Assembly: GCF_900604315.1 (NCBI RefSeq)
Contig: NZ_LR026978.1
Location: forward strand, 555,518-619,517
DNA: 64,000 nucleotides
Direction: 5' to 3'
Source of the DNA: [Erwinia] mediterraneensis
GTDB lineage: Bacteria > Pseudomonadota > Gammaproteobacteria > Enterobacterales > Enterobacteriaceae
Shown here in pieces: positions 54,954-63,608 of this stretch. The position numbers and the translations under genes were made by a program. The notes under the pieces were generated by a model. That model searched no databases, was not told the DNA's origin, and saw only the letters and a list, made by a program, of their open reading frames with translations. Numbering within the stretch: position 1 is the stretch's first letter; each line of letters begins with the position of its first letter.

Positions 54954-56108
54954 ATGATGTCCTCAGAGAATGATGCCGAAAAAACCGAATCCCCTACCCC
55001 GTACCGACGCGAAAAAGCGCGGCAGGAAGGGCAAATTCCGCGCTCACGCGAGCTGACCTCCGTCCTGATGTTGCTGACAGGCTGGTCGCTGATGTGGACC
55101 ACAGGCGCACAGGTGGCGCATCAGCTTGCCCGGCTTTTACAGCACGGCCTGATGTTCGACAACCTGCTGTTGCAGGACGCTGGCAGCATGATCCGGCAAC
55201 TCTCGACGCAGTTCAGCGCCGCGGCTGCTTCGTTACTGCCTTTTCTGTTCGGGCTGTTTCTGGTGGGGCTGACCGCGCCCATGCTGCTGGGCGGTTTTTA
55301 TCTGAGCAGTAAAGCGCTGAAGTGCGATCTCTCCCGCCTCTCACCGCTGGCAGGTTTTAAGCGCATCTACTCTGCGCAACTGCTCACGGAGCTGCTGAAA
55401 AGCGTCCTGAAGGTGATTTTTGCGGGAACCAGTTGTGCGCTCTATCTGCATGCGCACCGGGCGTCAGTGATGCAGCTTCCGACCGTTGCTTCAGGAATGG
55501 CGATACGGGAGGCCTGCACGCTGATTCTGCACTGTACCCTGCTGGCTGCGCTCGCGGTTATACCGATGGCGGCATATGACATTCTTTCTCAACTACACAG
55601 TCACAACAAAAAACTGCGCATGACTCGTCAGGAGATACGCGATGAATTTAAAGAACAGGAAGGGAATCCGCAGCTGAAAGGACGCATCAGGCAGATGCAG
55701 CGCGCCATGGCCCGGGGACGCATGATGGCGGATGTCCCTGACGCGGATGTGATCGTCAATAACCCTACCCACTATGCCGTCGCCCTGCGCTACAGGGAGG
55801 GTGACATGGCCGCGCCGGTTCTGCTGGCGAAAGGTGCGGGCGCAGTGGCGTTACGCATTCGGGAAGAGGCTGCAAAACATAACATTCCGATGCTGGAAGC
55901 GCCGCCGCTGGCACGCGCTCTTTACCGTCATGGCGAGATTGGCGATCCGATCCCCGCCGCGCTCTACAGCGCCGTGGCTGAAGTCCTGGCCTGGGTTTAC
56001 AGCCTGGAACGCTGGCGCAAAGCTGGCGGCCTGCAGCCGAAAAAACCTGAAAACCTGCCGGTGCCTGCGGCACTGGATTTTAAACATGAGAGTGAAATTG
56101 ATGGCTAA
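54954..56108 (+). CDS. flhB: Flagellar export protein FlhB
   Basis: The 384-residue export switch has four membrane segments in the first 210 residues and a cytoplasmic domain with the autocleavage motif NPTH (Asn270-Pro271-Thr-His). The N-terminus EKTESPTPYRREKARQEGQI is typical. It sets substrate specificity with FliK. It is 115 bases after cheZ and overlaps flhA by eight bases. Confidence 0.98.
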   Translation: MMSSENDAEKTESPTPYRREKARQEGQIPRSRELTSVLMLLTGWSLMWTTGAQVAHQLARLLQHGLMFDNLLLQDAGSMIRQLSTQFSAAAASLLPFLFGLFLVGLTAPMLLGGFYLSSKALKCDLSRLSPLAGFKRIYSAQLLTELLKSVLKVIFAGTSCALYLHAHRASVMQLPTVASGMAIREACTLILHCTLLAALAVIPMAAYDILSQLHSHNKKLRMTRQEIRDEFKEQEGNPQLKGRIRQMQRAMARGRMMADVPDADVIVNNPTHYAVALRYREGDMAAPVLLAKGAGAVALRIREEAAKHNIPMLEAPPLARALYRHGEIGDPIPAALYSAVAEVLAWVYSLERWRKAGGLQPKKPENLPVPAALDFKHESEIDG

Positions 56109-58215
56109 CCTTGCCACCCGACTACGTCTGTCCGGTCTGAAAGAGACGCCGTGGCAGATTCTTGCCGGCCCGGTGCTGATCATGCTTATTCTGGCCATGA
56201 TGGTGCTGCCGCTGCCCGCTTTCGTGCTCGATATGCTGTTCACCTTCAATATTGTGCTGGCACTGATGATATTGCTGGTGGCGATGTTCACGCAGAATAC
56301 GCTGGAATTTGCCGCCTTTCCCACCGTGCTGCTCTTTTCTACCCTGCTGAGGCTGGCGCTGAACGTCGCCTCCACCCGTATTATTCTGCTGCACGGCCAC
56401 AACGGTGCCAGCGCAGCAGGCCGTGTCGTGGAAGCCTTTGGTCACTTTCTGGTGGGGGGCAATTTCGCTATCGGCATCGTAATCTTCGCCATTTTGATCA
56501 TTATTAACTTTATGGTGATCACCAAAGGGGCAGGCCGTATCGCTGAAGTCGGCGCGCGTTTTGTGCTGGACGGTATGCCGGGCAAACAGATGGCGATCGA
56601 CGCCGATCTGAACGCCGGTCTGATTGGGGAAGAAGAAGCGAAACGCCGTCGCAGCGAAGTGACGCAGGAAGCCGATTTCTACGGTTCGATGGATGGCGCC
56701 AGTAAGTTCGTGCGCGGCGATGCTATCGCCGGGCTGTTGATTATGGGCATCAATATTCTCGGCGGTCTGCTGGTAGGAGTCATCCAGCATGAGATGTCCT
56801 TTGCCGACGCGGGTTCCACCTATACGTTACTGACCATTGGTGATGGTCTGGTGGCGCAGATTCCGGCATTGATTATCTCTACAGCGGCGGGGGTCATTGT
56901 CACCCGGGTCGCCACCGGGCAGGATGTCAGTGAGCAGATGATGGCTCAGCTGTTCACCAGTCCGCGCGTGATGACGCTGTCAGCTGCCGTGATTGGCTTG
57001 CTCGGTATGATCCCCGGCATGCCCAACCTGGTCTTTTTACTGTTTACCACTGCGTTGCTTGGTCTGGCCTGGTGGCTGCGTGGTCAGCAAAGCGGCGGCA
57101 GCGTAAAAAAAGATCCTGGCGACACGGATGAGAGCAGCGCTGCCCACGCAGACGCGCTACAGGCTGCGGAAGCCTCCTGGTCAGACGTGCAGATTGAAGA
57201 TGCGCTGGGTCTGGAAGTGGGCTACCGCCTGATTCCCATGGTAGACAGCGTACAGGGAGGGGAACTGCTGACGCGCATTCGCGGCATCCGCAAAAAAATC
57301 GCCCAGGAGATGGGCTTTTTACCACCGCCGGTGCATATCCGCGACAATCTGGACTTAGCCCCGACGGCTTATCGCATCCTGTTAAAAGGCGTTGAGATTG
57401 GCAACGGCGATATTCAGCCAGAGCGCTGGATGGCGATTAACCCTGGCTGTGCCGCAGGCGATCTGCCGGGCGATAACTGTCAGGAGCCCGCCTTTGGTTT
57501 ACCCGCGATCTGGATCCATGAAGTGCAGCGCGAGCAGGCACAAATTCAGGGCTACACCGTGGTCGATCCCAGCTCGGTGGTGGCGACCCATCTGAATCAC
57601 CTTATCGGCCTGCATATTGAAGAGCTGTTTGGCCGTCAGGAAACCCAGCAGCTGCTGGATCGCCTCAGCAAAGAGATGCCCAGGGTGGTGGAGGAGCTGA
57701 TCCCCGAAGTGGTGACCCTGACGCAGTTCCATAAGGTTTTACAGAATTTGCTGGCCGAACAGGTCTCGATTCGCGATATGCGCACTATTATTGACACCCT
57801 GGCGGAATATGCGCCGGTGCAGAAAGATGTGGATGAGCTGACCGCCCAGGTGCGCATCCGGCTGGGACGCGCCATCACTCATCAGTGGTTTAAGGGCAGC
57901 AACGACATTCAGGTGATCGGCCTGGATACCCAGCTGGAAAGGATCCTGATGCAAACGTTGCAAACCGGCAACGCGCTGGAGCCGGGCATCGCCGCGAACC
58001 TGATGAGCCAGACAGAAAAAGCGATCCAGTCGCAGGAGGCGCTCGGACTGGCACCGGTGCTGCTGGTAAATCAGCCCCTCAGGGCCATGCTGTCACGTTT
58101 CCTGCGTCGTGTCTGGCCGCAGCTGGTGGTGCTCTCTAATCTGGAGATCAGCGGTAACAAAACCGTACGCATGCGCAGCGTGATTGGAGGCCAGGAATGC
58201 GTTGCGTCAGAGTGA
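56101..58215 (+). CDS. flhA: Flagellar export protein FlhA
   Basis: The 704-residue protein (E. coli 692) is the largest export gate component. It has eight membrane segments (about 20-320), the FHIPEP block (NVASTRIILLHGH, GHFLVGGNFAIG, KQMAIDADLNAGLI), and a large cytoplasmic chaperone-docking domain. The start is ATG 56101 (MANLATRLRLSGLK). The frame is open further upstream, but that part is inside flhB in another frame. It overlaps flhE by 19 bases. Confidence 0.98.
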   Translation: MANLATRLRLSGLKETPWQILAGPVLIMLILAMMVLPLPAFVLDMLFTFNIVLALMILLVAMFTQNTLEFAAFPTVLLFSTLLRLALNVASTRIILLHGHNGASAAGRVVEAFGHFLVGGNFAIGIVIFAILIIINFMVITKGAGRIAEVGARFVLDGMPGKQMAIDADLNAGLIGEEEAKRRRSEVTQEADFYGSMDGASKFVRGDAIAGLLIMGINILGGLLVGVIQHEMSFADAGSTYTLLTIGDGLVAQIPALIISTAAGVIVTRVATGQDVSEQMMAQLFTSPRVMTLSAAVIGLLGMIPGMPNLVFLLFTTALLGLAWWLRGQQSGGSVKKDPGDTDESSAAHADALQAAEASWSDVQIEDALGLEVGYRLIPMVDSVQGGELLTRIRGIRKKIAQEMGFLPPPVHIRDNLDLAPTAYRILLKGVEIGNGDIQPERWMAINPGCAAGDLPGDNCQEPAFGLPAIWIHEVQREQAQIQGYTVVDPSSVVATHLNHLIGLHIEELFGRQETQQLLDRLSKEMPRVVEELIPEVVTLTQFHKVLQNLLAEQVSIRDMRTIIDTLAEYAPVQKDVDELTAQVRIRLGRAITHQWFKGSNDIQVIGLDTQLERILMQTLQTGNALEPGIAANLMSQTEKAIQSQEALGLAPVLLVNQPLRAMLSRFLRRVWPQLVVLSNLEISGNKTVRMRSVIGGQECVASE

Positions 58216-58607
58216 TTGTGCTCGCCCTGGTTGCCCTGCCCCTGCTGGCGCAGGCCGCCAGCGGGACCTGGAGTAAAAAGAGCGCTGGGGGTGTGGTCAG
58301 CGTCGGTCATCAGGTGCTGGTGAGTCGGGCGCTGGTTGCGCCTGTTCCACTCCCTGGCAGCGCCAGCGCCACACGCATCACCTGGCACATCCGGCTGTTG
58401 AATCCGCCGCCCGTCGGGCTGGAGATAAAGCTTTGTACTCCTGCGCGCTGTGTGCCGCTCAAAGCGCTGAGCGGCGAGTTACAGTGTACTCTCCCCCTCT
58501 CCCCCGCCGGCCCCTTCCGCTTTATCTATTCGGTTGCTCATCACGGCCAGCTGATTCCGGCCCTGAATGTGGTCAGTAATCAGCTGACCGTCACTTACCG
58601 CGATTGA
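58197..58607 (+). CDS. flhE: Flagellar protein FlhE
   Basis: The 136-residue periplasmic protein has a signal peptide (about 1-21, ending LAQAA) and several Trp/Cys residues typical of FlhE. In Salmonella it affects proton leakage through the export gate. It ends the flhBAE part; no clear terminator follows. Confidence 0.9.
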   Translation: MRCVRVIVLALVALPLLAQAASGTWSKKSAGGVVSVGHQVLVSRALVAPVPLPGSASATRITWHIRLLNPPPVGLEIKLCTPARCVPLKALSGELQCTLPLSPAGPFRFIYSVAHHGQLIPALNVVSNQLTVTYRD

Positions 58608-58729
58608 TATTCTGAATCTGGTTTGCAAATCTGCCCGGGGCTTTCGTATCCCACCTGACATCTCCCTGGTTTACTTTTAAAACAGCAATTTGCAAGCTGA
58701 TGACACAGGTCATCAGACAACAGTTTGCG

Positions 58730-58750
58730 ATTATACAAAATACGTATAAT
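58730..58750. promoter_or_regulatory. Candidate operator/promoter of the HigBA-type pair
   Basis: Perfect 7 bp inverted repeat ATTATAC-N7-GTATAAT (58730-58750). Its right half includes the -10 TATAAT (58745-58750), eleven bases before the toxin ATG. Overlap of a palindrome with the -10 is typical of toxin-antitoxin autoregulation by the antitoxin. Confidence 0.6.
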
Positions 58751-58760
58751 TAAGCAGGGA

Positions 58761-59058
58761 ATGCGCAAAAATTTAGCTTTTTGTCGGCAGCAGCCGGGAA
58801 GATCTGCTCAGCTTTCCACAAGATATGCGTCAGGAAATCGGTTTTCAGCTGGACAGAGTGCAGCAGGGCTGGACTCCTGTTGACGGGAAACCTTTTATTA
58901 CCATTGGGCCTGGCGTCTGTGCAATTCGTGCCAGAGATGAAGAGGGTAGTTATCGGGCAATCTACGTAACGAAATTTCCCCAAGCCGTTTATGTGTTGCA
59001 CTGTTTCCGCAAGAAAACCCAGGCAACACGTCGGCCAGATATCCATCTGGCACAGTAA
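58761..59058 (+). pseudogene. RelE/HigB-superfamily toxin (Gp49-type), frameshifted
   Basis: From ATG 58825 the frame reads MRQEIGFQLDRVQQGWTPVD and on to FPQAVYVLHCFRKKTQATRR, which is the phage-derived Gp49/HigB toxin family. The missing N-terminus lies just upstream: ATG 58761 gives MRKNLAF. One extra T in the T5 run at 58778-58782 then shifts the frame before VGSSREDLLSFPQDMRQE. Without that base a normal toxin of about 99 residues would result. In the toxin frame a TAG occurs at 58774. A truncated product from 58825 (77 residues) is possible. The C-terminus is also shorter than usual. The break could be a real mutation or a base-calling error. Confidence 0.75.
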
Positions 59059-59089
59059 CGACTCGGTGCCCTTATACAGGAGCGTAACA

Positions 59090-59380
59090 ATGAAAATTGA
59101 AACCTTTGACAGTGTCCGGGATGCCATCAGCGAAACGCCGGAGGAAGCGGAGAAAATGAAAATTTGTTCGCTGTTGATGTCCGCGCTGAACGCCTGGATT
59201 GAAAAGCGTGGACTGGGCCAGGCAAAGGCCGCCATTGTCCTGGGCGTCAGCCAGCCCAGGCTCTCAGAGCTCGCCCACGGCAAGATCAGTCTGTTCAGCG
59301 CAGACAAATTGATCGTCATGATGGCCCATGCTGGCATCTATATTAAGGCAATTGAATTCAGCGAACCCGCGGCGGCGTGA
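59090..59380 (+). CDS. HigA-type antitoxin, XRE family helix-turn-helix
   Basis: The 96-residue protein has the HTH_37/XRE layout of antitoxins paired with Gp49-type toxins: MSALNAWIEKRGLGQAKAA, VLGVSQPRLSELAHGKIS (recognition helix) and the C-terminal LFSADKLIVMMAHAGI. It should neutralise the toxin and bind the operator at 58730. The ATG at 59090 follows CAGGAG. It starts 31 bases after the toxin stop. The gene is intact although its partner appears broken. Confidence 0.88.
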   Translation: MKIETFDSVRDAISETPEEAEKMKICSLLMSALNAWIEKRGLGQAKAAIVLGVSQPRLSELAHGKISLFSADKLIVMMAHAGIYIKAIEFSEPAAA

Positions 59381-59448
59381 AAAGTCGGGTAGCCAGGCTG
59401 AAAGGAGAAGGCCATTTTATTATACCGGCGAAAATGACCTTCAGGATA

Positions 59449-59790
59449 TTAATGAAAGGATTGTGTAATTTGTGTGGAATACGCCTGGGCGCATTTTTTC
59501 CCCTGCTGTAAAGACGACATTTTTTGGGTCAGGAAATCGAGACGGCTACGCAATCTTTCCGTCATCTCTTTTTCATTCTCTTGTAACAACCTGAGCGCCT
59601 CATTCAGCGCCTGTTTTTTATCGCTGCTCAGCGTGCCGCGCATTTTTTCAATAAATCCACTCAGACAAATAATATAGTCCTCTACCGTATCGATAAATTC
59701 GTCCCACTTTTCTGCGCGGGCAAGATCAAGAAGTTCACGGTTAGAATGCATTATTTTTTCAAAATGCAGGTTAGGTTCATCTTTATCCAT
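59449..59790 (-). CDS. fliT: Flagellar chaperone FliT
   Basis: The protein of 113 residues (122 if TTG 59817 is used) is small and helical, a FliD chaperone that in Salmonella also inhibits FlhDC. It sits after fliS in the usual fliD-fliS-fliT order; sequence similarity is modest, so position carries much weight. ATG 59790 is chosen. TTG 59817, overlapping the fliS stop, has GGAAAG in front and is a real alternative. Confidence 0.82.
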   Translation of the reverse strand: MDKDEPNLHFEKIMHSNRELLDLARAEKWDEFIDTVEDYIICLSGFIEKMRGTLSSDKKQALNEALRLLQENEKEMTERLRSRLDFLTQKMSSLQQGKKCAQAYSTQITQSFH

Positions 59791-59809
59791 ATTGGGCCTG
59801 TTATTGGGT

Positions 59810-60190
59810 TTATTCAATTTCTTTCCATGCGCTGGCGATATTCATCAGCAGTTCGTCAACATGATCGATCAACGCCGGGTCGTTATGCAGATTAGCCCGT
59901 AGCAGCGTGCGCGACAGATACTCATATAATCTATCGAGTTCTCCTGCCACAGGTTGTCCTTTCTCATGGTCCAGTGCGCTGCGCAGACCATTATCAATAA
60001 TATTAATAGCCTTAGAAATCAGTTTACCCCGCTCCGCCACCTTGCCCTGCTCAATACATATTTTGGCTCGTAACAATGCATTATGGGCACCCTCAAATAA
60101 CAATGTAATAAGCTGATGGGGGGTCGCACCCGATAATTGACTTTGCAGACTCACCTCAGCGTACGCCTGAACTCCTCTCGCGGAATACAT
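59810..60190 (-). CDS. fliS: Flagellin export chaperone FliS
   Basis: The 126-residue helical protein binds flagellin in the cytosol. Signatures are the N-terminal MYSARGVQAYAEVSLQSQLS and ATPHQLITLLFEGA, and RLYEYLSRTLLRAN. It is the middle gene of fliD-fliS-fliT, 54 bases after fliD. Confidence 0.97.
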   Translation of the reverse strand: MYSARGVQAYAEVSLQSQLSGATPHQLITLLFEGAHNALLRAKICIEQGKVAERGKLISKAINIIDNGLRSALDHEKGQPVAGELDRLYEYLSRTLLRANLHNDPALIDHVDELLMNIASAWKEIE

Positions 60191-60244
60191 ACTATCCTCA
60201 CTTAATATTAACAGGGCAACGCCGCGCCCTGTTTTATGACATGC

Positions 60245-61717
60245 TCACATCGACGACAACAGACTGGTCAGGGCATTACTCATGCCGGTGATTTTTGACA
60301 TGCTGGCATCGAGGTTTTGAAACTGTATGCGGTAACGCTCTACCTGAGCGTCTACCAGCTGCTGTGTTTTGGCGATCTGGCTGGCGACAATTTTTACCTG
60401 ATCGTTCAGGCTGTCGGTGGTGCTTTTGATTTGGCCATCAATATGGTTGGCCGTATCGCCGATAAAGGTGGTGATAAGGGTATTCAGCTGCGTCGCCATC
60501 CCCTGCTGACCATTATGATCCTGAAAAATATTGGCGATCTGCCCGGGGTTATCCGCAATCGCCTCATCCAGCTTACTCTCATCCAGCGTCATCTGGCCGG
60601 TGGCCGCATCGATCTTAATACCGAGATCGGCCAGTGAGCCATAATCTGCGCCGCTGTCGCCGTAGACGCCGTTAACGGCAGAACGAATATCCCCGACCAT
60701 ACCGCGCAGCATCGAGTCGCCTACCAGCGCCCCGTTTTGCGCATTAGGTTTGGCGAGACTGTCGCTGGCAAGCCCTTTGGTATCGCTGGGCACATATTTA
60801 CTGGCCGCGCTGGTCTGTTTCAGCAGCGCATTGTATTGCTTTACAAATTCCTGCAGGCTGGTTTTGATCGCCGAGGTATCTTTTGTCAGCGTCAGCTGCT
60901 CAGATTTATAGTGGCCCTCCTCCTGTGCGGAAACTGCCTTCAGGTTGAGCGTAACGCCGCTGATGATATCGGAGATATCGTTGCTGGAGCGGGTATAAGT
61001 GCTGCCATCCACCTCCAGTTTTGCGTCCTGCGCCGCGGTGACTTCCGTCATGGCATTCGGCGTAGGCCGGGTCAACTGACCTGCGTCCTGACCATCAGAG
61101 TGATAGTTCAGAATCCCCGCCAGGTTGTCATCCCCGTCCACCGTAACGGTCATCTCGCCATCGCTGCCGGTGGTTTTGGCGCTGAACACCAGCTGATAAC
61201 CGTTGTCGGTACGCTGTACCGAGGCTGAAAGGTCGCCGCCCTGTTTGTTGATCGCTTTGGCGATATCGTTCAGTGAGGTTTCATCATCTTTCAGCCTGAC
61301 CTCTATCTTTTTACCATCTCCCTGCGTAATGGTAATGGTGCGCTCGCCGCCAGCGCTGGTGCCCAGATCCTGATCGGCGTTATCAAAGGTTGTGGTTTTA
61401 ATCTTATGGGCGGTTGCCAGTTGCATGACGGTAATTTCATGGCTGTCGGCGGAAGCGTCTGAGGTGGCGGTCGCGCTGAACGCCGTGTTGGTACTGACGC
61501 TCAGGGTATTGAAGGCATCCTGCTGCAGCTTTTTCACGCTGCTTTGCAGACTCGACAGGGCGCTGGAGATCTTGCCCCAGCTGGAGATTTTCGCCTGGTA
61601 GCTGTTCTGTAAGGCGGTATAGGGGGTCAGCCGCGTCTGCTCTGCCGCCTGTAGCTGGGTCAACATGGTTTCCAAATCGAGACCGGAGCCGACACCCAGT
61701 GAAGTCATGGTCGTCAT
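60245..61717 (-). CDS. fliD: Flagellar filament cap protein FliD
   Basis: The 490-residue cap protein (HAP2) assembles flagellin at the filament tip. The N-terminal GVGSGLDLETMLTQLQAAEQ, central variable domains and C-terminal coil (FQNLDASMSKITGMSNALTS) are typical. The start is ATG 61717 with AGGAG upstream. It begins the fliD-fliS-fliT operon and has a sigma-28-type promoter. Confidence 0.97.
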   Translation of the reverse strand: MTTMTSLGVGSGLDLETMLTQLQAAEQTRLTPYTALQNSYQAKISSWGKISSALSSLQSSVKKLQQDAFNTLSVSTNTAFSATATSDASADSHEITVMQLATAHKIKTTTFDNADQDLGTSAGGERTITITQGDGKKIEVRLKDDETSLNDIAKAINKQGGDLSASVQRTDNGYQLVFSAKTTGSDGEMTVTVDGDDNLAGILNYHSDGQDAGQLTRPTPNAMTEVTAAQDAKLEVDGSTYTRSSNDISDIISGVTLNLKAVSAQEEGHYKSEQLTLTKDTSAIKTSLQEFVKQYNALLKQTSAASKYVPSDTKGLASDSLAKPNAQNGALVGDSMLRGMVGDIRSAVNGVYGDSGADYGSLADLGIKIDAATGQMTLDESKLDEAIADNPGQIANIFQDHNGQQGMATQLNTLITTFIGDTANHIDGQIKSTTDSLNDQVKIVASQIAKTQQLVDAQVERYRIQFQNLDASMSKITGMSNALTSLLSSM

Positions 61718-62403
61718 CTGTTACTCCTCTTTTAAGATTGTGCTGTAGAAGTACGCTCTGATAAATATCGGTTTGCGTCAGGGAAAAGATTAATTTTTCC
61801 CGCGACCGTCTCGTCTGAAAGGTTACCTGCACCGCCGGAGTTAATCAGCCGGTTCTAAAAAAACAAACATTATAGCCCCCGTTTAATAACCGATTAATCT
61901 GCCATTGACGGACAGAGAAGCAACCATATTGTCCCGCGCTGGTTATTATAAATCATTCCACCGCTAACTTCCTGATGCTTTTATTACCCTGCTGTAAAGA
62001 GGCACAAATCTCCTGCACAAACTACCATTATAAAAAATGCTTAACTATCAAATGAATAAGAAAAGACTCATACCGTAGACATACCTGATGCTTCTGCTTA
62101 CCTGTTTATATAGCGGCACTTATGCGTTGTTTTTATTTTATTGCTTATCCTGTCATGCTCCTGCTGAACATAAATTTAACATCAAAATAAAAAAAATGCT
62201 AATAACATAAAAATCACGACAAAAAATCGTCACCAATTCCGTAACGCGCCGGCGTTTATTATTTACGCAATCAGTTACCGGCGGTAAATTTTTATTTTAG
62301 AAAAAAATCCCACAAACCGATTTTCTTTAAGGTGAGCGGAACGTTGTATTCATTCACTCATTACGTTCCGCAAGTAGCAGAAATATCAACAGAGGAATTT
62401 TCA
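61718..62403. other. fliD/fliC divergent intergenic region
   Basis: 686 bases with no supported gene, strongly AT-rich between about 61920 and 62320. It holds the fliD promoter (separate entry) and the fliC leader. For fliC I see a -10-like ACCGATTT (62316-62323) but no matching -35 at 11-12 bp. TAAATTTT (62285-62292) resembles a sigma-28 -35, but spacing to the -10 is too long. Translation could start at 62404 only after GAGGAA (62391-62396). Confidence 0.6.
61765..61792 (-). promoter_or_regulatory. Sigma-28 promoter of fliDST
   Basis: Minus strand TAATCTTT (61785-61792), 12 bp spacer, ACCGATAT (61765-61772), against the consensus TAAAGTTT-N11-GCCGATAA. The -10 element matches at six of eight positions. 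It lies 48-75 bases upstream of the fliD ATG. Confidence 0.6.
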
Positions 62404-63531
62404 ATGGCTCAAGTCATTAATACTAACTCATTAAGCCTGGTTGCTCAGAACAACCTGAATAAATCGCAGTCTGCGCTGGGCAGCGCTATTCAGCGTCTCT
62501 CTTCCGGTCTGCGTATTAACAGCGCCAAAGATGATGCAGCAGGTCAGGCGATCTCCAACCGCTTTACCGCCAGCATTACCGGCCTGACCCAGGCGTCCCG
62601 TAACGCCAACGATGGTATCTCTATTGCCCAGACAACCGAAGGCGCACTGAACGAAGTGAACGATAACCTGCAGAATATCCGTCGTCTGGCGGTGCAGGCG
62701 GCTAACGGCACCAACTCAGAATCGGATCGTCAGTCCATTCAGGATGAAATCAATGCCCGTCTGGATGAAATCAACCGTATCTCTGAACAGACTGAATTTA
62801 ACGGCGTTAAGGTACTGAGCAAGGATCAGACACTGAGCATTCAGGTGGGTGCCAACGATGGTGAAACCATCGATATCCAGCTGAGCCAGATGAACGCCAA
62901 AACCCTGGGCCTGGATGGCTTTAGCGTAACGCAGATTGGAGGAAATAAAGGCACGCAGATCTCTGCAGGCATGTCCGTGAGCGGTCATGACAACGGTGCT
63001 AATGCCGATGTTACTGTGGCGCTGGATGACGCTAAGCTCACTGAGGCCAAAACGGCGGCGTTTGGCGCCAAAGGTACCGGTGAGATCTACCAGCAGGAAG
63101 ATGGCAGCTTTATTGGTATCGGTAAAGATGAAAGCGGCAAGGATGTGTATACCAAAATCACCGCGACATTCACTCAGGGTACCGGCGGTGCTGATGACTC
63201 TGTCGCCTTTGCCAAAGGCGCTGATATGACACAGGATGAAATCGATGCGGTAAAAGGCAAGCCGATGACTGAAGTTATCGACGCCGCGCTTTCTCAGGTT
63301 GATAAACTGCGTTCCGGCCTGGGTGCGGCGCAGAACCGCTTCGATTCTGTTATCAGCAACCTCGACAGCACGGTCAACAACCTGTCTCAATCCCGTTCCC
63401 GTATCCTGGATGCCGATTACGCGACGGAAGTTTCCAATATGAGCCGTGCGAACATTCTGCAGTCTGCCGGTACTACCGTACTGGCGCAGGCGAACCAGGT
63501 CCCGCAGAACGTCCTCTCTCTGCTGCGTTAA
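62404..63531 (+). CDS. fliC: Flagellin FliC
   Basis: The 375-residue flagellin has conserved D0/D1 ends: MAQVINTNSLSLVAQNNLNK, LSSGLRINSAKDDAAGQAIS, the TLR5-type site LQNIRRLAVQAANGTNS, and the C-terminal SRSRILDADYATEVSNMSRA...NVLSLLR. The central variable part (about 175-290) is short, so the outer domains are small compared with the 498-residue E. coli K-12 flagellin. The start is ATG 62404; a frame to 62332 is not part of the family. It is a single gene with a terminator. Confidence 0.98.
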   Translation: MAQVINTNSLSLVAQNNLNKSQSALGSAIQRLSSGLRINSAKDDAAGQAISNRFTASITGLTQASRNANDGISIAQTTEGALNEVNDNLQNIRRLAVQAANGTNSESDRQSIQDEINARLDEINRISEQTEFNGVKVLSKDQTLSIQVGANDGETIDIQLSQMNAKTLGLDGFSVTQIGGNKGTQISAGMSVSGHDNGANADVTVALDDAKLTEAKTAAFGAKGTGEIYQQEDGSFIGIGKDESGKDVYTKITATFTQGTGGADDSVAFAKGADMTQDEIDAVKGKPMTEVIDAALSQVDKLRSGLGAAQNRFDSVISNLDSTVNNLSQSRSRILDADYATEVSNMSRANILQSAGTTVLAQANQVPQNVLSLLR

Positions 63532-63576
63532 TCCTGACGCGCCGCGGCACGGACCGGCCAGCGGAAAGCGCAAACA

Positions 63577-63608
63577 AACTCCCTGCCACCCGGCGGGGAG
63601 TTTTTTAT
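63577..63608 (+). terminator. Terminator after fliC
   Basis: Hairpin AACTCCC-TGCCACCCGGC-GGGGAGTT followed by T6, 46 bases after the fliC stop. The IS element begins almost at its end. Confidence 0.88.

Noticed and set aside
55774-56100. Upstream extension of the flhA frame inside flhB
   Set aside because: The frame is open by chance over flhB. FlhA homology begins at MANLATRLRLSG (56101).
56122-56790. Minus-strand open frame of 222 codons opposite flhA
   Set aside because: Gln/His-rich shadow frame with no domain.
58730-59380. Prophage or genomic island suggested by the Gp49-type toxin
   Set aside because: Only the two-gene module is present; no integrase, phage structural gene or attachment repeat was seen around it.
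62716-63573. Minus-strand open frame of 285 codons antisense to fliC
   Set aside because: It mirrors the flagellin gene and has no recognisable domain or ribosome site; a shadow frame.
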